Positions 43,535 to 52,185 of a stretch of DNA of 64,000 nucleotides are shown here, piece after piece; within the stretch, counting starts at the first letter, position 1; every line of letters begins with the position of its first letter. The notes beneath the pieces are model-generated. The model was not told the origin of the DNA. It ran no database searches and saw only the letters and a program-made list of their open reading frames with translations. The DNA lies in NCBI GenBank assembly GCA_964653655.1, contig CAZZHG010000005.1:22145-86144 (forward strand), given 5' to 3'. The stretch comes from CAZZHG01 sp964653655. GTDB lineage: Bacteria > Bdellovibrionota > FAC87 > UBA2466. The translations under genes were made by a program, and so were the position numbers.

Positions 43535-44596
43535 ATGACCAAATCTTTGCTCCTGTTTTTCACCGTCTGCCACACGGCTCTCGCCAACTTCGAAGTTTAC
43601 TTGAAGGAACCGAATCAGATTCCTCTATATGCTCAAGAGACGAACGTCTGGTGTGGAGCCGCCTCCGCCCAGATGATGCTCGAGGGATTTCCCGGCAACG
43701 TCGACCACGTCTACAAGCAAAAGTTCATATGGGACACGATCCAGCCATTAAAAGTGGAGACGAGCTGGTACACGGACCCCGATGGACTCAAAGCCGTGAT
43801 GGGCGCCCTGGGCGGCGACTCGAACTGGGCGGTACGTTGTTCGAAGACCGCCGCTCCCCTCGCCAAATCGGTTTTGCGAAATCTAGCCGACAGAAAATAT
43901 CCGACGACGGTTCTCGTCTACGGATCGGCCCATTGGATCGTTCTCATCGGCGCGACGACCGACGTGGATCCGGGAACCGCGGCCGCCGTCACGTTGGAAA
44001 AAGTGGAGGCCCACGATCCGTGGAAAGCGCAGCACGTGCTCGTCAGCGGGACAACCTGGTTTCAGAAATATTGGTACGGACCGGCAAGAGAGCGCGGCAA
44101 GTGGTCGGGCTGCTTCGTAGCGGTCGAGGAGAACACCAATACCCAGCGCGCGGAGCCCGATTACGAGCTCAGAGTAAAACCCGCGGTTGTCGACGGTGCC
44201 CCCATTTCTCCGGAGGAGAGCCTTCGCCTCGCGAAATCGCATCTGGCAAAGCTCGTCTCCGAAAATCCCAGCTTCTCGGCCCTCTCGCCCTTGAAGCTAT
44301 CCGCTCCCCGTTTGGTCAGCCACGATCGCGGCTCGTATTACCTGATCTCTCTCGGAGACACCGGCGCGATTATGCTCAACGCGTACACCGGCGATTGGGA
44401 AGGCTTGAGCCAGTTCGGTAAACCGGTTCCGGTCGCCGAACGGCGGGAGCCGGGCACGTGGTATTTCACTCCGAGCCAGGAGTCCCCTTCCCCGTTCTTC
44501 CCCGTGTACCGCATTCAAGACCAACGCGGGGTCAGATACGTCGACTACGAAGGAAAGACCACCACCGCGCTTCACAAAATGGTCCCCGGCAGCTAA
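43535..44596 (+). CDS. Secreted C39-like cysteine peptidase
   Basis: The product has 353 residues with a signal peptide (MTKSLLLFFTVCHTALA) and a GGGGG site upstream. The papain/C39-type active site is visible: Cys in NVWCGAASAQMML near residue 40, His in YGSAHWIVLIG near residue 132 and Asp in EAHDPW. Residues from about 210 form a separate C-terminal region without a known motif (PISPEESLRLAKSHLAKL, then PSFSALSPLKLSAPRLV). It is probably an extracellular protease; no ABC exporter is near, so a bacteriocin-processing role is unlikely. Confidence 0.72.
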   Translation: MTKSLLLFFTVCHTALANFEVYLKEPNQIPLYAQETNVWCGAASAQMMLEGFPGNVDHVYKQKFIWDTIQPLKVETSWYTDPDGLKAVMGALGGDSNWAVRCSKTAAPLAKSVLRNLADRKYPTTVLVYGSAHWIVLIGATTDVDPGTAAAVTLEKVEAHDPWKAQHVLVSGTTWFQKYWYGPARERGKWSGCFVAVEENTNTQRAEPDYELRVKPAVVDGAPISPEESLRLAKSHLAKLVSENPSFSALSPLKLSAPRLVSHDRGSYYLISLGDTGAIMLNAYTGDWEGLSQFGKPVPVAERREPGTWYFTPSQESPSPFFPVYRIQDQRGVRYVDYEGKTTTALHKMVPGS

Positions 44597-44609
44597 TGTT
44601 CCGGCTCCA

Positions 44610-45074
44610 ATGGACAGCCCCAAAATTATTCTTCGAGAAACCGGAAAGCGCGGTAAAGGCGTTTTCGCCAAAAAGAAGATCCGCCGGGGCGAGCTCGTAG
44701 CCGCCTTCGACGGCCCGCGCTTCGACGGCCGCTTTCAGGGTTGGACGGAAGATCTTCTCTCCCACGCCATTCAGTACGGCCCTTCCAAGTGGCGCGATTC
44801 AAAAGGCCTCGCCCGCTACCTCAATCACTCGTGCTCTCCCAACTGCGGCATCCGCGGCCTTTTTCGTCTCGTCGCCATGAGAGACATTGCGCCCGGCGAA
44901 GAGCTGACCTGGGATTATGAGATGACCGAGAAGAGTGATTGGTATCGCCTTCGCTGCCGCTGCGGATCCCCAGCCTGCAGAAAAGTCATCGGCCACCACG
45001 ACCGGATGCCCCCGGAAGTCCGCTCCCGCTATAAGGGATATCTGTCCTACTGGCTTACCAAAGATAGGGAATGA
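44610..45074 (+). CDS. Bacterial SET-domain protein (putative lysine methyltransferase)
   Basis: The product has 154 residues. SET-domain hallmarks are all present: GKGVFAKKKIRRGELVA, ARYLNHSCSPNCGI (SAM-binding NHSC), and GEELTWDYEM (catalytic Tyr). The post-SET RCRCGSPACRKVIG supplies three cysteines that with SCSPNC would bind zinc. It is short, one domain only, as in many bacterial SET proteins thought to be of eukaryotic origin. It begins 13 bases after the C39 peptidase and its end overlaps the convergent methyltransferase by 20 bases. Confidence 0.85.
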   Translation: MDSPKIILRETGKRGKGVFAKKKIRRGELVAAFDGPRFDGRFQGWTEDLLSHAIQYGPSKWRDSKGLARYLNHSCSPNCGIRGLFRLVAMRDIAPGEELTWDYEMTEKSDWYRLRCRCGSPACRKVIGHHDRMPPEVRSRYKGYLSYWLTKDRE

Positions 45075-45762
45075 GCCGATAGCGTACGCGCTCCCGGTAA
45101 GCGGCGTAGCCTTCGAGATGCCGCACGAGGAAGTCCTCCTCGAGATTGATCCTCACCATCAGAATCGGAATAAGGAGGAGCGCGACGAGGGCCGCCGCCC
45201 AGGATTGAAGCCACAGCGCGGTTCCGACTATCCAAGGGATGCATCCCGAGTACATGGGATGGCGGACGAACGAGTAGACTCCCGTGTCGATGATTCGGTG
45301 CTGGCTCTCCTGCTGATGCCGAACGGCGGGGGACGCGAAGCGGTTTTCCTTCATGGACTGGGTGATGAGCCACCAGCCAAAGACGAAGAGGAGAAACCCC
45401 GCGGCTGAAACCGAGTCGGATGTCCTTTCCATCCAGTGGTAGTGAAAGAGATCGAGAGCAACGAGCGCGACGACCAGCGCGCAATGTGCCATGAGGAGGG
45501 TAACCAGAAATTTATCCCGTAGAGGCTGGCCCTTTTGCACCGGCGATTTGTAGCGCGCCTTCAAGACTTCGGGGTTGATTCGGTAGAGATAGAGGGTGGA
45601 CCAGGTCGTCAGCACCGCGCTCACGGCGAGGAAGGTCCAGGCCCGAGTCCACTCGAACGTGCCGGCGAAGGGGAAAAGGAAAACGGCGAGGAGCAGAACA
45701 TTGAAAACTACGCCGACAGAGAGCTTGAGAGGGCTGATCGGTTTATCATCGGAGGGGGGCAT
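45055..45762 (-). CDS. Isoprenylcysteine carboxyl methyltransferase-like membrane protein
   Basis: The protein has 235 residues and about five membrane segments (LSVGVVFNVLLLAVFLFPF, FLVTLLMAHCALVVALVAL, AAGFLLFVFGWWLI, AALVALLLIPILMV). The ICMT/PEMT family SAM-binding motif is present as TGVYSFVRHPMYSG with a following DFLVRHLEGYAAY. Bacterial members methylate small molecules or lipids and their substrates are generally unknown. It overlaps the SET gene end by 20 bases. Confidence 0.82.
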   Translation of the reverse strand: MPPSDDKPISPLKLSVGVVFNVLLLAVFLFPFAGTFEWTRAWTFLAVSAVLTTWSTLYLYRINPEVLKARYKSPVQKGQPLRDKFLVTLLMAHCALVVALVALDLFHYHWMERTSDSVSAAGFLLFVFGWWLITQSMKENRFASPAVRHQQESQHRIIDTGVYSFVRHPMYSGCIPWIVGTALWLQSWAAALVALLLIPILMVRINLEEDFLVRHLEGYAAYRERVRYRLIPYLW

Positions 45763-45800
45763 GACGGGAAGCTACTCCCGCCATGCCCCGATGTCACAAC

Positions 45801-46862
45801 TTAGAAGGCTTCGATGAAATGGTAGAGCGCGGGTAGGTGGTGCGCGATGATCGTCGGTAGCTGGCTCGACGAAGGAGCGAAGCTTCCGCCGCCGATCTCC
45901 AAGCCGTACGCGAGCGTTCCATGCTTCCAGTACCAGTAGTCGGCGCTGCTGCCGGGAGCCGGATAGATGATGTGGTAGATCTGCCCGACCGGGAATCCGA
46001 GATCCTTACCCATGATGTTTCCGACTTCCTTGAATTTGACCAGGTCCGCGCCTTGGGGCGCGCTACCCGTGTACGCCCACGGGTACATGACCATCTCGGC
46101 CGGCGCGTGAATGTCGATGGAGCCGACGATCTTTTTCGATTCCGCCCACTTTCTCCAGTTCGCGATCGTCGGGATGGATTGCTTGTTGGGGCTGGATGGC
46201 CACGGGAAGTTGCGGTTCGGATCTACTCCATGCACTTCGCGGCTGCGGTTCTTGTAGCCGTCGGGCGAGACCACTGGGATGAAGTAGACGACGTGGTTAT
46301 CGAGCATCTCGGTGAACTTCGTTTCCTTGCCGTAGCCCTTCAGAATTTCGTTGATGGCGCCCATCGTGATTTCGACGGTCGCAATCTCGTTGCCGTGGGT
46401 GGAGGAGGTGATGAGCACTTCCGGTTTTTCCACCATCGTGGGGCTGGTCAACCGGATGGCGAGCAGCGGCTCGCCGTCATCCGACTTTCCGTAATTTTCG
46501 AGGGCCGCGAGCATCGGATAGTCTTGCGTCAGCTGCTTCAGCTCCGCCTGAACGCTCGTCCAGTTGTGGTAGCCCGCGCGCCAGTTCGGCTCCGACCGAT
46601 CCATGCGCTTGAAAACGTCGTTGATGTCTTTTTCAACGAGCTGCGCTTTGGGAAATACAGCGAGAAGATCTTTCGCCCGCGTCGCGGGGACGAGCACTTC
46701 GAGTTTGTCCCCTACCCGGCGCTCGACCTCGAAGAAGGTCAGGTAAGGCGCCGCTCTCAGCGCGCTTTCTTCCACGAGGTAGCTCGACAAAACCCGGTCG
46801 GCCCCGAAAGCGGACTGGACCATGACGAAGGCTAAAAGCAACGCAATGCCGAAACGCTTCAT
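45801..46862 (-). CDS. Secreted M14 zinc carboxypeptidase
   Basis: The protein has 353 residues, with a signal peptide (MKRFGIALLLAFVMVQSAFG) and an AGGAGC site upstream. Zinc ligands appear as STHGNEIATVE (H-x2-E) and SIDIHAPAE (His), and the catalytic Glu is in YGLEIGG near the C-terminus. The substrate-binding VSPDGYKNRSREVHGVDPNRNFPW block is typical of carboxypeptidase A/B. It hydrolyses C-terminal residues of peptides outside the cytoplasm and complements the endoproteases of this window. A 10-base palindrome lies in its upstream region. Confidence 0.88.
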   Translation of the reverse strand: MKRFGIALLLAFVMVQSAFGADRVLSSYLVEESALRAAPYLTFFEVERRVGDKLEVLVPATRAKDLLAVFPKAQLVEKDINDVFKRMDRSEPNWRAGYHNWTSVQAELKQLTQDYPMLAALENYGKSDDGEPLLAIRLTSPTMVEKPEVLITSSTHGNEIATVEITMGAINEILKGYGKETKFTEMLDNHVVYFIPVVSPDGYKNRSREVHGVDPNRNFPWPSSPNKQSIPTIANWRKWAESKKIVGSIDIHAPAEMVMYPWAYTGSAPQGADLVKFKEVGNIMGKDLGFPVGQIYHIIYPAPGSSADYWYWKHGTLAYGLEIGGGSFAPSSSQLPTIIAHHLPALYHFIEAF

Positions 46863-46942
46863 TGGGGGCTCCTGGTTGAGGGATTAGCTTGTCCTTAATG
46901 ATCTAAGGATGAGGATCTACTGTAAACGACGCGGCGTTTTAG

Positions 46943-46952
46943 GCGTTAACGC
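46943..46952. promoter_or_regulatory. Perfect palindrome GCGTTAACGC upstream of the M14 carboxypeptidase
   Basis: The 10-base palindrome lies 80 bases before the carboxypeptidase start, inside a 189-base gene-free stretch. It shares the GTTAAC core with the palindrome at 43442-43455 (TTAAC/GTTAA arms), so a common regulator is possible but unproven. Confidence 0.3.
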
Positions 46953-47051
46953 TTGAAGAGGTGAATTCTCAGGTTCCGGTCTCGATTAGTTCCAGCAGAT
47001 ACGCGCACAGCCGGATTGCTTCACGACGCCGCGGATCAAGCAGATCTAAGG

Positions 47052-47624
47052 TTAGGGCTTCGCCCTGATGCGATCGATAAACTCGTTGAGGGGCACGATC
47101 GGATTCTTCGAGACGACTTCGTCGATGAACTTCTGCATTTCCGCATCCGTGGGATTCTCCAGCGGAAACTTATCCAGGTATTCTTTCGCGGCCACTTCGA
47201 CGAGCTGAACCTGTTTGCCCGCCATCACCTGAGCCCGTTTGCTGTCGTCGTAGCCATTCGGAAGCCAGTTCTTTTTGAAATACTCGTCGACGGTAAGGAT
47301 GGTCGGCTCTTTGGTGTAGTCCATATCGAGGACTTTGCCTTGGTAGATCACGATAGTGTGGTATGGCCATTCGACGATGAACTGCCGGGTATCTTGGGGC
47401 GCGAGGTACCCCGAGAGGTAAACGACCTTGGCTTTCGATAGGTCGGCGCCTTCTTTCTCGAGCCTACCCAAGAGGCGGCACACGTTCGACTGGCATTCGC
47501 TCTGAACGTAGTCCTTCTGGAACGAGGTTTTAAAGACTTTGGCGTAATCGCACTTGGGCGCGGCCAACGCCAGAAAGGGAAGCAGCAACAGAACGAACGC
47601 AAGTTTTGCCGGCCCACGAACCAT
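47052..47624 (-). CDS. Secreted protein, possible papain-like or glutaminase-like fold
   Basis: The protein has 190 residues. A signal peptide (MVRGPAKLAFVLLLLPFLALA) precedes a Cys-containing segment (SECQSNVCRLLGRL) and a strand block FIVEWPYHTIVIYQGKVLDMDY, which puts Cys, His and Asp in the order of papain-like and protein-glutaminase folds. This is a suggestion only. The C-terminal half is helical and acidic. No operon partner is seen. Confidence 0.5.
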   Translation of the reverse strand: MVRGPAKLAFVLLLLPFLALAAPKCDYAKVFKTSFQKDYVQSECQSNVCRLLGRLEKEGADLSKAKVVYLSGYLAPQDTRQFIVEWPYHTIVIYQGKVLDMDYTKEPTILTVDEYFKKNWLPNGYDDSKRAQVMAGKQVQLVEVAAKEYLDKFPLENPTDAEMQKFIDEVVSKNPIVPLNEFIDRIRAKP

Positions 47625-47717
47625 GGCGGATAGGATAGCAATTCCCGAACCAGGCTGCTCGTGCCTACCTTACTGGGAACACTGTTGGAATACAGGCGCA
47701 GTCGCACGCCAGTTTCG

Positions 47718-48395
47718 TCAGCGTCCCCCGGCAAGCTTTTGGATGAGAAGCAGGTCCGGCTCGCCTTCCCGGCACGCCGCCAGAAGAAGTTTGCTCGCCT
47801 TCACCTCCGCATTCGCACGCAATTGTTCCGTGAAGTGTAGGTCATACTCTTGCTGAGAGACTGCGCCGACGGCCCGAAGCGGCGTCGACAACTTCATTCG
47901 GTAGTCGGCAAGCGACTGTCGAGCCAGCGCCTCCTTCAAACGGAAATCCCGAGCAATACACTGTTCGTCCCACGAGCGCTTGAAATTCTCAAAGACCAGC
48001 GCGACATCGCCGGAAGGTCCCTGGAGGGCCTGTAAAAGAAGCTCGTGGGCGGCCACTTCGGCGGCTCCGTACTTGGCCTCGTGATCGAATCTGTCGATGC
48101 TTAGCTTGCTGACCTGCCGGCGCATGTCCCGGATGCGGAGCTCTTCTTCCGGGATGGTATTTTTCTTGAACAGGATAAGGTTGCGCTGGTAGGTCGTCTC
48201 GTCGTAGACGGCTTGAGCCGTGGCTTCTTCTTTCTGCCCCATCGCCGCGAGCTCGAGCGTGCGAAACGATCTGAGACGATCGTAGACGACCAGGTAATTG
48301 ACCGCTTCCGGACGCGGCGGCGGAGTGACCGTGTCGGCCAAGGTGAGCCCAGCGGTGCAACAAACCAACGTAAAAAAAGCCAACCGATTAAACAT
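47718..48395 (-). CDS. Secreted helical protein, unknown function
   Basis: The protein has 225 residues from the ATG at 48393-48395 with a signal peptide (MFNRLAFFTLVCCTAGLTLA). The mature part is almost fully helical, with heptad-like segments (EELRIRDMRRQVSKLSIDRF, LKEALARQSLADYRMKLS), like the coiled-coil hairpin of TolC-type or periplasmic adaptor proteins but without a barrel. The start is preceded by a run of nine C on the plus strand (G on the coding strand) that overlaps the ribosome site. No family is recognised. Confidence 0.6.
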   Translation of the reverse strand: MFNRLAFFTLVCCTAGLTLADTVTPPPRPEAVNYLVVYDRLRSFRTLELAAMGQKEEATAQAVYDETTYQRNLILFKKNTIPEEELRIRDMRRQVSKLSIDRFDHEAKYGAAEVAAHELLLQALQGPSGDVALVFENFKRSWDEQCIARDFRLKEALARQSLADYRMKLSTPLRAVGAVSQQEYDLHFTEQLRANAEVKASKLLLAACREGEPDLLLIQKLAGGR

Positions 48396-48427
48396 GGAAA
48401 TCCCCCCCCCGGGCCGCAGTTCTGCAC

Positions 48428-48443
48428 GCATTGGTCCCAATGC
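48428..48443. promoter_or_regulatory. Palindrome GCATTGG-TC-CCAATGC upstream of the helical protein
   Basis: Seven-base arms with a two-base spacer, 32 bases before the start of the gene at 47718-48395 and downstream of the symporter stop. It suits an operator for a dimeric repressor. Confidence 0.35.
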
Positions 48444-48502
48444 GCAACAGCTCTGAGGCTTAAGCTTTTCTAAATAAGAACTGCTGACTTGGTTAAGCGG
48501 CC

Positions 48503-49768
48503 TTAAGCACGCGCCAGTTTCGGCTTTCCACTCACGAGCGCCGCGATTACGAGATCGCCGCTGACGTTGATGGTGGTGCGGCACATGTCGAGGAGCCTAT
48601 CCACTCCAAGGACGATGCCGAGCCCTTCGGGCGGGATTCCCACCTGCTGCAGGAGAATCATGATGAGGGGCAAGGATCCTCCGGGCACGCCCGCGGTGCC
48701 TACACCGGCAAGCACCGACATGAGCACGACCTGGATCTGCTGAGCTACCGTTAGATCCACTCCGTACACTTGAGCGAGAAAGAGCACGGTGATGCCTTCG
48801 AAGAGCGCCGTACCGTTTTGGTTCGCGGTCGATCCGACGGTCAACACGAAGCGCGAGATTTCGGGCGGAAGCTTTAGCTTATGCTCGGCTAGCTCCAGCG
48901 ACTTCGGCAACGTCGCGTTCGAAGACGCCGTCGCAAACGCGTAAACGTAAACTTCGCGGCAGTCTTTGAAGAAGGTGAGCGGGTTACGGCCGCCCATGGA
49001 CTTCAACATGGCCGCGTACACGACGAACTGCTGGATCAAAAGTCCCACGATAACGACGGCGACGTAGGCCATCAGAGAGAGAAGCAGCGTGTGCCCGAAC
49101 TTGAAGGTACTCGTGAACACGAGCGCGAACACCGCGAACGGCGCGAGCTTCATGACGTACTCCACGACGATCATGGCCGCGTCGTACACCTCTTCAAGCA
49201 TGTGCGTGAGCGAGCTACCCTTGTCGGTCTTCGCCGAACTTTTCGCGAGCGCGAGCCCGAACACGAGCGCGAAGAACATGAGCGCGAGCATCTCACCGTC
49301 CAACGCACGAGCGGCGGCGTCGATGGGATTCTTCGGCACGATTTCGAGCAGCGCCTGGGTGATGGGCTTTGCCGCCCCGGCATTGGTCGCGATTTTCGAA
49401 ACGCCGGCCCCTTGATCGGCTCCGAGGGTCGTCGCGTTTTTGACGTGGAGCCCTGGCTGAAAGAGATTCACGAGCGCGACGCCGATGAGCACCGACGCGG
49501 TCGAGGACATCACCGTGAAGAAGAGAGTCTTGGAAACGACTTTCCCAAGTCCGTGGTGCCGTCCGAGCTGCACTACGCCGAGCACGAGCCCCGCGAACAC
49601 CATGGGCACGACGATCATGAAGATCAGCCGCAAAAACAGCTGCCCGAGCGGCTCCATGACGTACTTATTGAGGTCGCCGAGCCAGGCCACATCCCCATAA
49701 GAATGGAGGGTGGTACCGAGAACCGCGCCTGCCGCCAGGGCCAAAAGGAGCCAATGATGTCGCTTCAT
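48503..49768 (-). CDS. Dicarboxylate/amino acid:cation symporter (DAACS)
   Basis: The protein has 421 residues, the usual size. Signature segments are clear: LFLRLIFMIVVPMVFAGLVLGV (TM2-3), FATASSNATLPKSLELAEH (HP1 serine-rich motif), VLTVGSTANQNGTALFEGI (TM7 with NQNGT, the NMDGT counterpart), and LAGVGTAGVPGGSLPLIMILL (HP2). These proteins take up glutamate, aspartate or C4-dicarboxylates with Na+ or H+. Eight membrane segments plus two re-entrant loops are expected. It lies between two minus-strand genes. Confidence 0.9.
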   Translation of the reverse strand: MKRHHWLLLALAAGAVLGTTLHSYGDVAWLGDLNKYVMEPLGQLFLRLIFMIVVPMVFAGLVLGVVQLGRHHGLGKVVSKTLFFTVMSSTASVLIGVALVNLFQPGLHVKNATTLGADQGAGVSKIATNAGAAKPITQALLEIVPKNPIDAAARALDGEMLALMFFALVFGLALAKSSAKTDKGSSLTHMLEEVYDAAMIVVEYVMKLAPFAVFALVFTSTFKFGHTLLLSLMAYVAVVIVGLLIQQFVVYAAMLKSMGGRNPLTFFKDCREVYVYAFATASSNATLPKSLELAEHKLKLPPEISRFVLTVGSTANQNGTALFEGITVLFLAQVYGVDLTVAQQIQVVLMSVLAGVGTAGVPGGSLPLIMILLQQVGIPPEGLGIVLGVDRLLDMCRTTINVSGDLVIAALVSGKPKLARA

Positions 49769-49811
49769 TGGCAGGTTCTAGCATGCGGGCTCAGGTGGGC
49801 AAAGCCCCGAG

Positions 49812-50255
49812 TCACTTCAGTTCGACGGAAAGCAGGCCGGCCGGGTCGTTGCCGAAGAACCGGGCTACCCGGTCCATCGAGAACAAGTCGGTTCCCGTAA
49901 AATGCCCGTTCAGGAAGATGTCCCGCGACGCCACGTCGATGACGGACTTGGGGTACCGGAGCATGCAGGTCAGGGGCTGGTCCTCGAACGACATGCAGTA
50001 GCCCTTCACCGAGGTTCCGCTTACCGGGATAAAGGAGTTGCCCACCTTGCCCGTGAAGGTGAGCGGGGCTCCGTTTCCTACGAGCGCCTGAGGGAGGGCG
50101 TAAGTGACTTCGAGCCGATCGCCCACGATTTTCGCCTGCGCGCTGGTGACGTTGAAGTTGCTGTAAGCTTCCAAATCCGGCGGAACCGGAACCTTGTAAG
50201 TGGCGGCCGACAGGTTCACCGCGAGCAGGAACAGAGCGAGAGTGAGCTGTTTCAT
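49812..50255 (-). CDS. Small secreted protein coupled to the TPR regulator
   Basis: The protein has 147 residues with a signal peptide (MKQLTLALFLLAVNLSA). The mature part is beta-rich with two cysteines (KGYCMSF, PLTCML) likely paired. Its ATG overlaps the stop of the regulator gene 50252-52057 (ATGA), so it is expressed with it. No family is recognised. The same pairing (TPR regulator followed by secreted protein through ATGA) is seen at 2971-5003. Confidence 0.65.
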   Translation of the reverse strand: MKQLTLALFLLAVNLSAATYKVPVPPDLEAYSNFNVTSAQAKIVGDRLEVTYALPQALVGNGAPLTFTGKVGNSFIPVSGTSVKGYCMSFEDQPLTCMLRYPKSVIDVASRDIFLNGHFTGTDLFSMDRVARFFGNDPAGLLSVELK

Positions 50256-52057
50256 TGTAGGTTCCCTTCTTCCAGGTTTTTTCTTCTATATTTCGTAGCC
50301 CGGCCTTTACCGACGCGCCCGACCAGCTCGAGTTTCAGCAGCTCGCTCAAGTCGCGGCTCGCGGTTATCTCCGAAGTTTCAAAAAGTGTGCGGCAGGTGC
50401 CGGTGTCGATGAACTCGTTCTCTTTCAAAAACCGCAGGATTTTTTCCTGGCGATGGTTGAGCGCGGCCCGCGGAGCGGGTTCCGGTTCGTGGCTCTCATT
50501 GACGGGCGCACTCGCAACGCCGTTCTCGTGAACCATTACGCGAATCTGGTTTCGAAGCTGATAGCCGGCTTCCGACACTTCAATCCAATGCGCCCGGGAA
50601 GCGAGCACTTTCCTGAGCTTCGCGATGGCCGAATAGATAAGCGTATCGTGCCGAAGCGGGTGGTACTCGTACTTCCAAATGTTTTGGATTAGCTCTTCCT
50701 TTGTCTTCGGTCCCTTCCGGATTTCGAGAAGAAGCGCCCGAAGGGAGCGAGACATCAGCTCCGCGTGGTGCTCGACGTCGCCTTTGTCGAAGACCGTGAG
50801 CGAGCCGGGCTCCAGATCCAGATACAAAACCCGCTCTTCCCCGCGCACGGGAAGCACTTCCGGCAGTAGGCCTAGGTAGCCGCTCTTGAGAATTGCGTCG
50901 GAAGCTCCCGCGCCTTCCCGCTGCATCTTGTCCCAGAGATCGCCGATGGGATCTTCTCCGTAACGAATTCCGGCCCCGGACAAGCTCTTCTCGCGGGCGA
51001 GCATTCGCAGGCCCACGGCTTCTTCCGCGCGTTTCGACAGACGAGTGACTTTTTCCTCGAGGGCTACCTGACAGACTTCGATGCCGAGGAGGTTCACCAG
51101 TTTTCTCTCGAAACCACGCAGCTTGAGCTCGAGCAGTACGTCGACTCTCGTGTCGATCTGCGTGAGGGCGTTACGTACCAGATTCAGCGCCAAGTGCGGC
51201 TCTCCTTCACGGTAGTGCACATACGCATATTTCAAGTTAAGCATCGCCGCGTGCCGCCGGTTATGGGACCCGTACACAATCCGGCAACAATCGTTAAGAG
51301 TAGTTTTCGCTTCCGTCAGCCGGCCCCGTCGCAAATGCTCGCCGGAGATCTCCAAAAGCAAACTCGACTGAGTGTAGATGTCCTGCTTCGAAAGCGCTTT
51401 CAGCGCGGAGAGAAGCTGATCCAGACTAGCCTCGCCGTCGATTCCGAAGCGGGCCCGGTAAGTGAGTAAAGAAGAACGAACCGTTTCCTGCAGCCACTTC
51501 GCTCCCAGTTGAGAAGCGAGATGAGCGGCGAGCTCCAAAGTTTTCAGGCCCAGCCCTACTTGTCCTGTCTGGAGTAAAGCGTGGCCTTTGAGGTCGGCGG
51601 CGAAGGCGCGGCCGTAGAGAAATCCCCCCTCTAAGGCGGCCGCGAAACTGCGCTCCGACCACACGAGCGCCCGCTTCATGCGCCCGGCAAAGTAGTGATA
51701 AAAACCAAGCCCTTGAGCCCGGTAATACCTCGAAATCGCATCATCGGCCTGGCGCCGGCTTGATAGGTTTTCGACGAAATAACGACGGGATTTCTCGTAA
51801 AAGGAATGCCGGCAAAAGCCCACGCCCAGAAAGAAGCGGCAGGCCACGCGCTGGGGATGGGTGAGCTGTTCCCTCCTCAGGACATAGGCCATCTCGGCTT
51901 CTTCCGTCCGGCCCAGCATGACCAAGGCCCCGACAACGTGAGGGAATTCTTCCAGGGAGTAGGTGGGTGAAGGCGCATCAATGGTGCGGTCCGCCACCGA
52001 ACGGTGCTCCCCGGCGAAGAAGAGAGACTCAATCGTTCTGTCCGCGAAGCCACCCAC
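50252..52057 (-). CDS. TPR transcription regulator with OmpR-type winged helix and second HTH
   Basis: The protein has 601 residues from a GTG (AGGTGA site 4-5 bases upstream). Residues 30-330 are TPR-like helix pairs (FYHYFAGRMKRALVWSERSF, LLEISGEHLRRGRLTEAKTT). Residues 435-510 match an OmpR-type winged helix (LRALLLEIRKGPKTKEELIQ, LIYSAIAKLRKVL, WIEVSEAGYQL). The last 60 residues form a second HTH of the DeoR/HTH_11 type (RQEKILRFLKENEFIDTGT, SEITASRDLSELLKLELVG). This combination of TPR and OmpR-type DNA-binding domain resembles SARP/LAL-type pathway activators. It is divergent from the co-regulated units at 52186 and 54722, and a direct-repeat element lies 18 bases from its start. Confidence 0.75.
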   Translation of the reverse strand: MGGFADRTIESLFFAGEHRSVADRTIDAPSPTYSLEEFPHVVGALVMLGRTEEAEMAYVLRREQLTHPQRVACRFFLGVGFCRHSFYEKSRRYFVENLSSRRQADDAISRYYRAQGLGFYHYFAGRMKRALVWSERSFAAALEGGFLYGRAFAADLKGHALLQTGQVGLGLKTLELAAHLASQLGAKWLQETVRSSLLTYRARFGIDGEASLDQLLSALKALSKQDIYTQSSLLLEISGEHLRRGRLTEAKTTLNDCCRIVYGSHNRRHAAMLNLKYAYVHYREGEPHLALNLVRNALTQIDTRVDVLLELKLRGFERKLVNLLGIEVCQVALEEKVTRLSKRAEEAVGLRMLAREKSLSGAGIRYGEDPIGDLWDKMQREGAGASDAILKSGYLGLLPEVLPVRGEERVLYLDLEPGSLTVFDKGDVEHHAELMSRSLRALLLEIRKGPKTKEELIQNIWKYEYHPLRHDTLIYSAIAKLRKVLASRAHWIEVSEAGYQLRNQIRVMVHENGVASAPVNESHEPEPAPRAALNHRQEKILRFLKENEFIDTGTCRTLFETSEITASRDLSELLKLELVGRVGKGRATKYRRKNLEEGNLQ

Positions 52058-52075
52058 GATTCACCTATATCCGAA

Positions 52076-52152
52076 ATCCCATCAGATCCCATCAGCAAAA
52101 TCGAGGGGCGGTCAGTGGGAAGCGCCGGAGGGTTCAGCGATGCTCGAAATAG
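52076..52152 (+). promoter_or_regulatory. Conserved promoter element, copy 1 (upstream of 52186)
   Basis: Two direct repeats ATCCCATCA (52076-52084 and 52086-52094, 10 bases apart, one helical turn) are followed by GGTCAGTGG at 52110-52118 and TCGAAATAG at 52144-52152. All parts recur at exactly the same offset (2560 bases) upstream of 54722. Of 43 positions from the first repeat to GGTCAGTGG, 33 are identical. Ten-base direct repeats suit an OmpR-type winged helix such as the divergent regulator's. Confidence 0.75.
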
Positions 52153-52185
52153 AGGGGCCTGACGCCCTTCCAACTTGGAGGTCCC

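Noticed and set aside
43535..44596. Bacteriocin leader peptidase
   Set aside because: The C39-like active site is present, but there is a signal peptide, no ABC exporter and no precursor peptide nearby.
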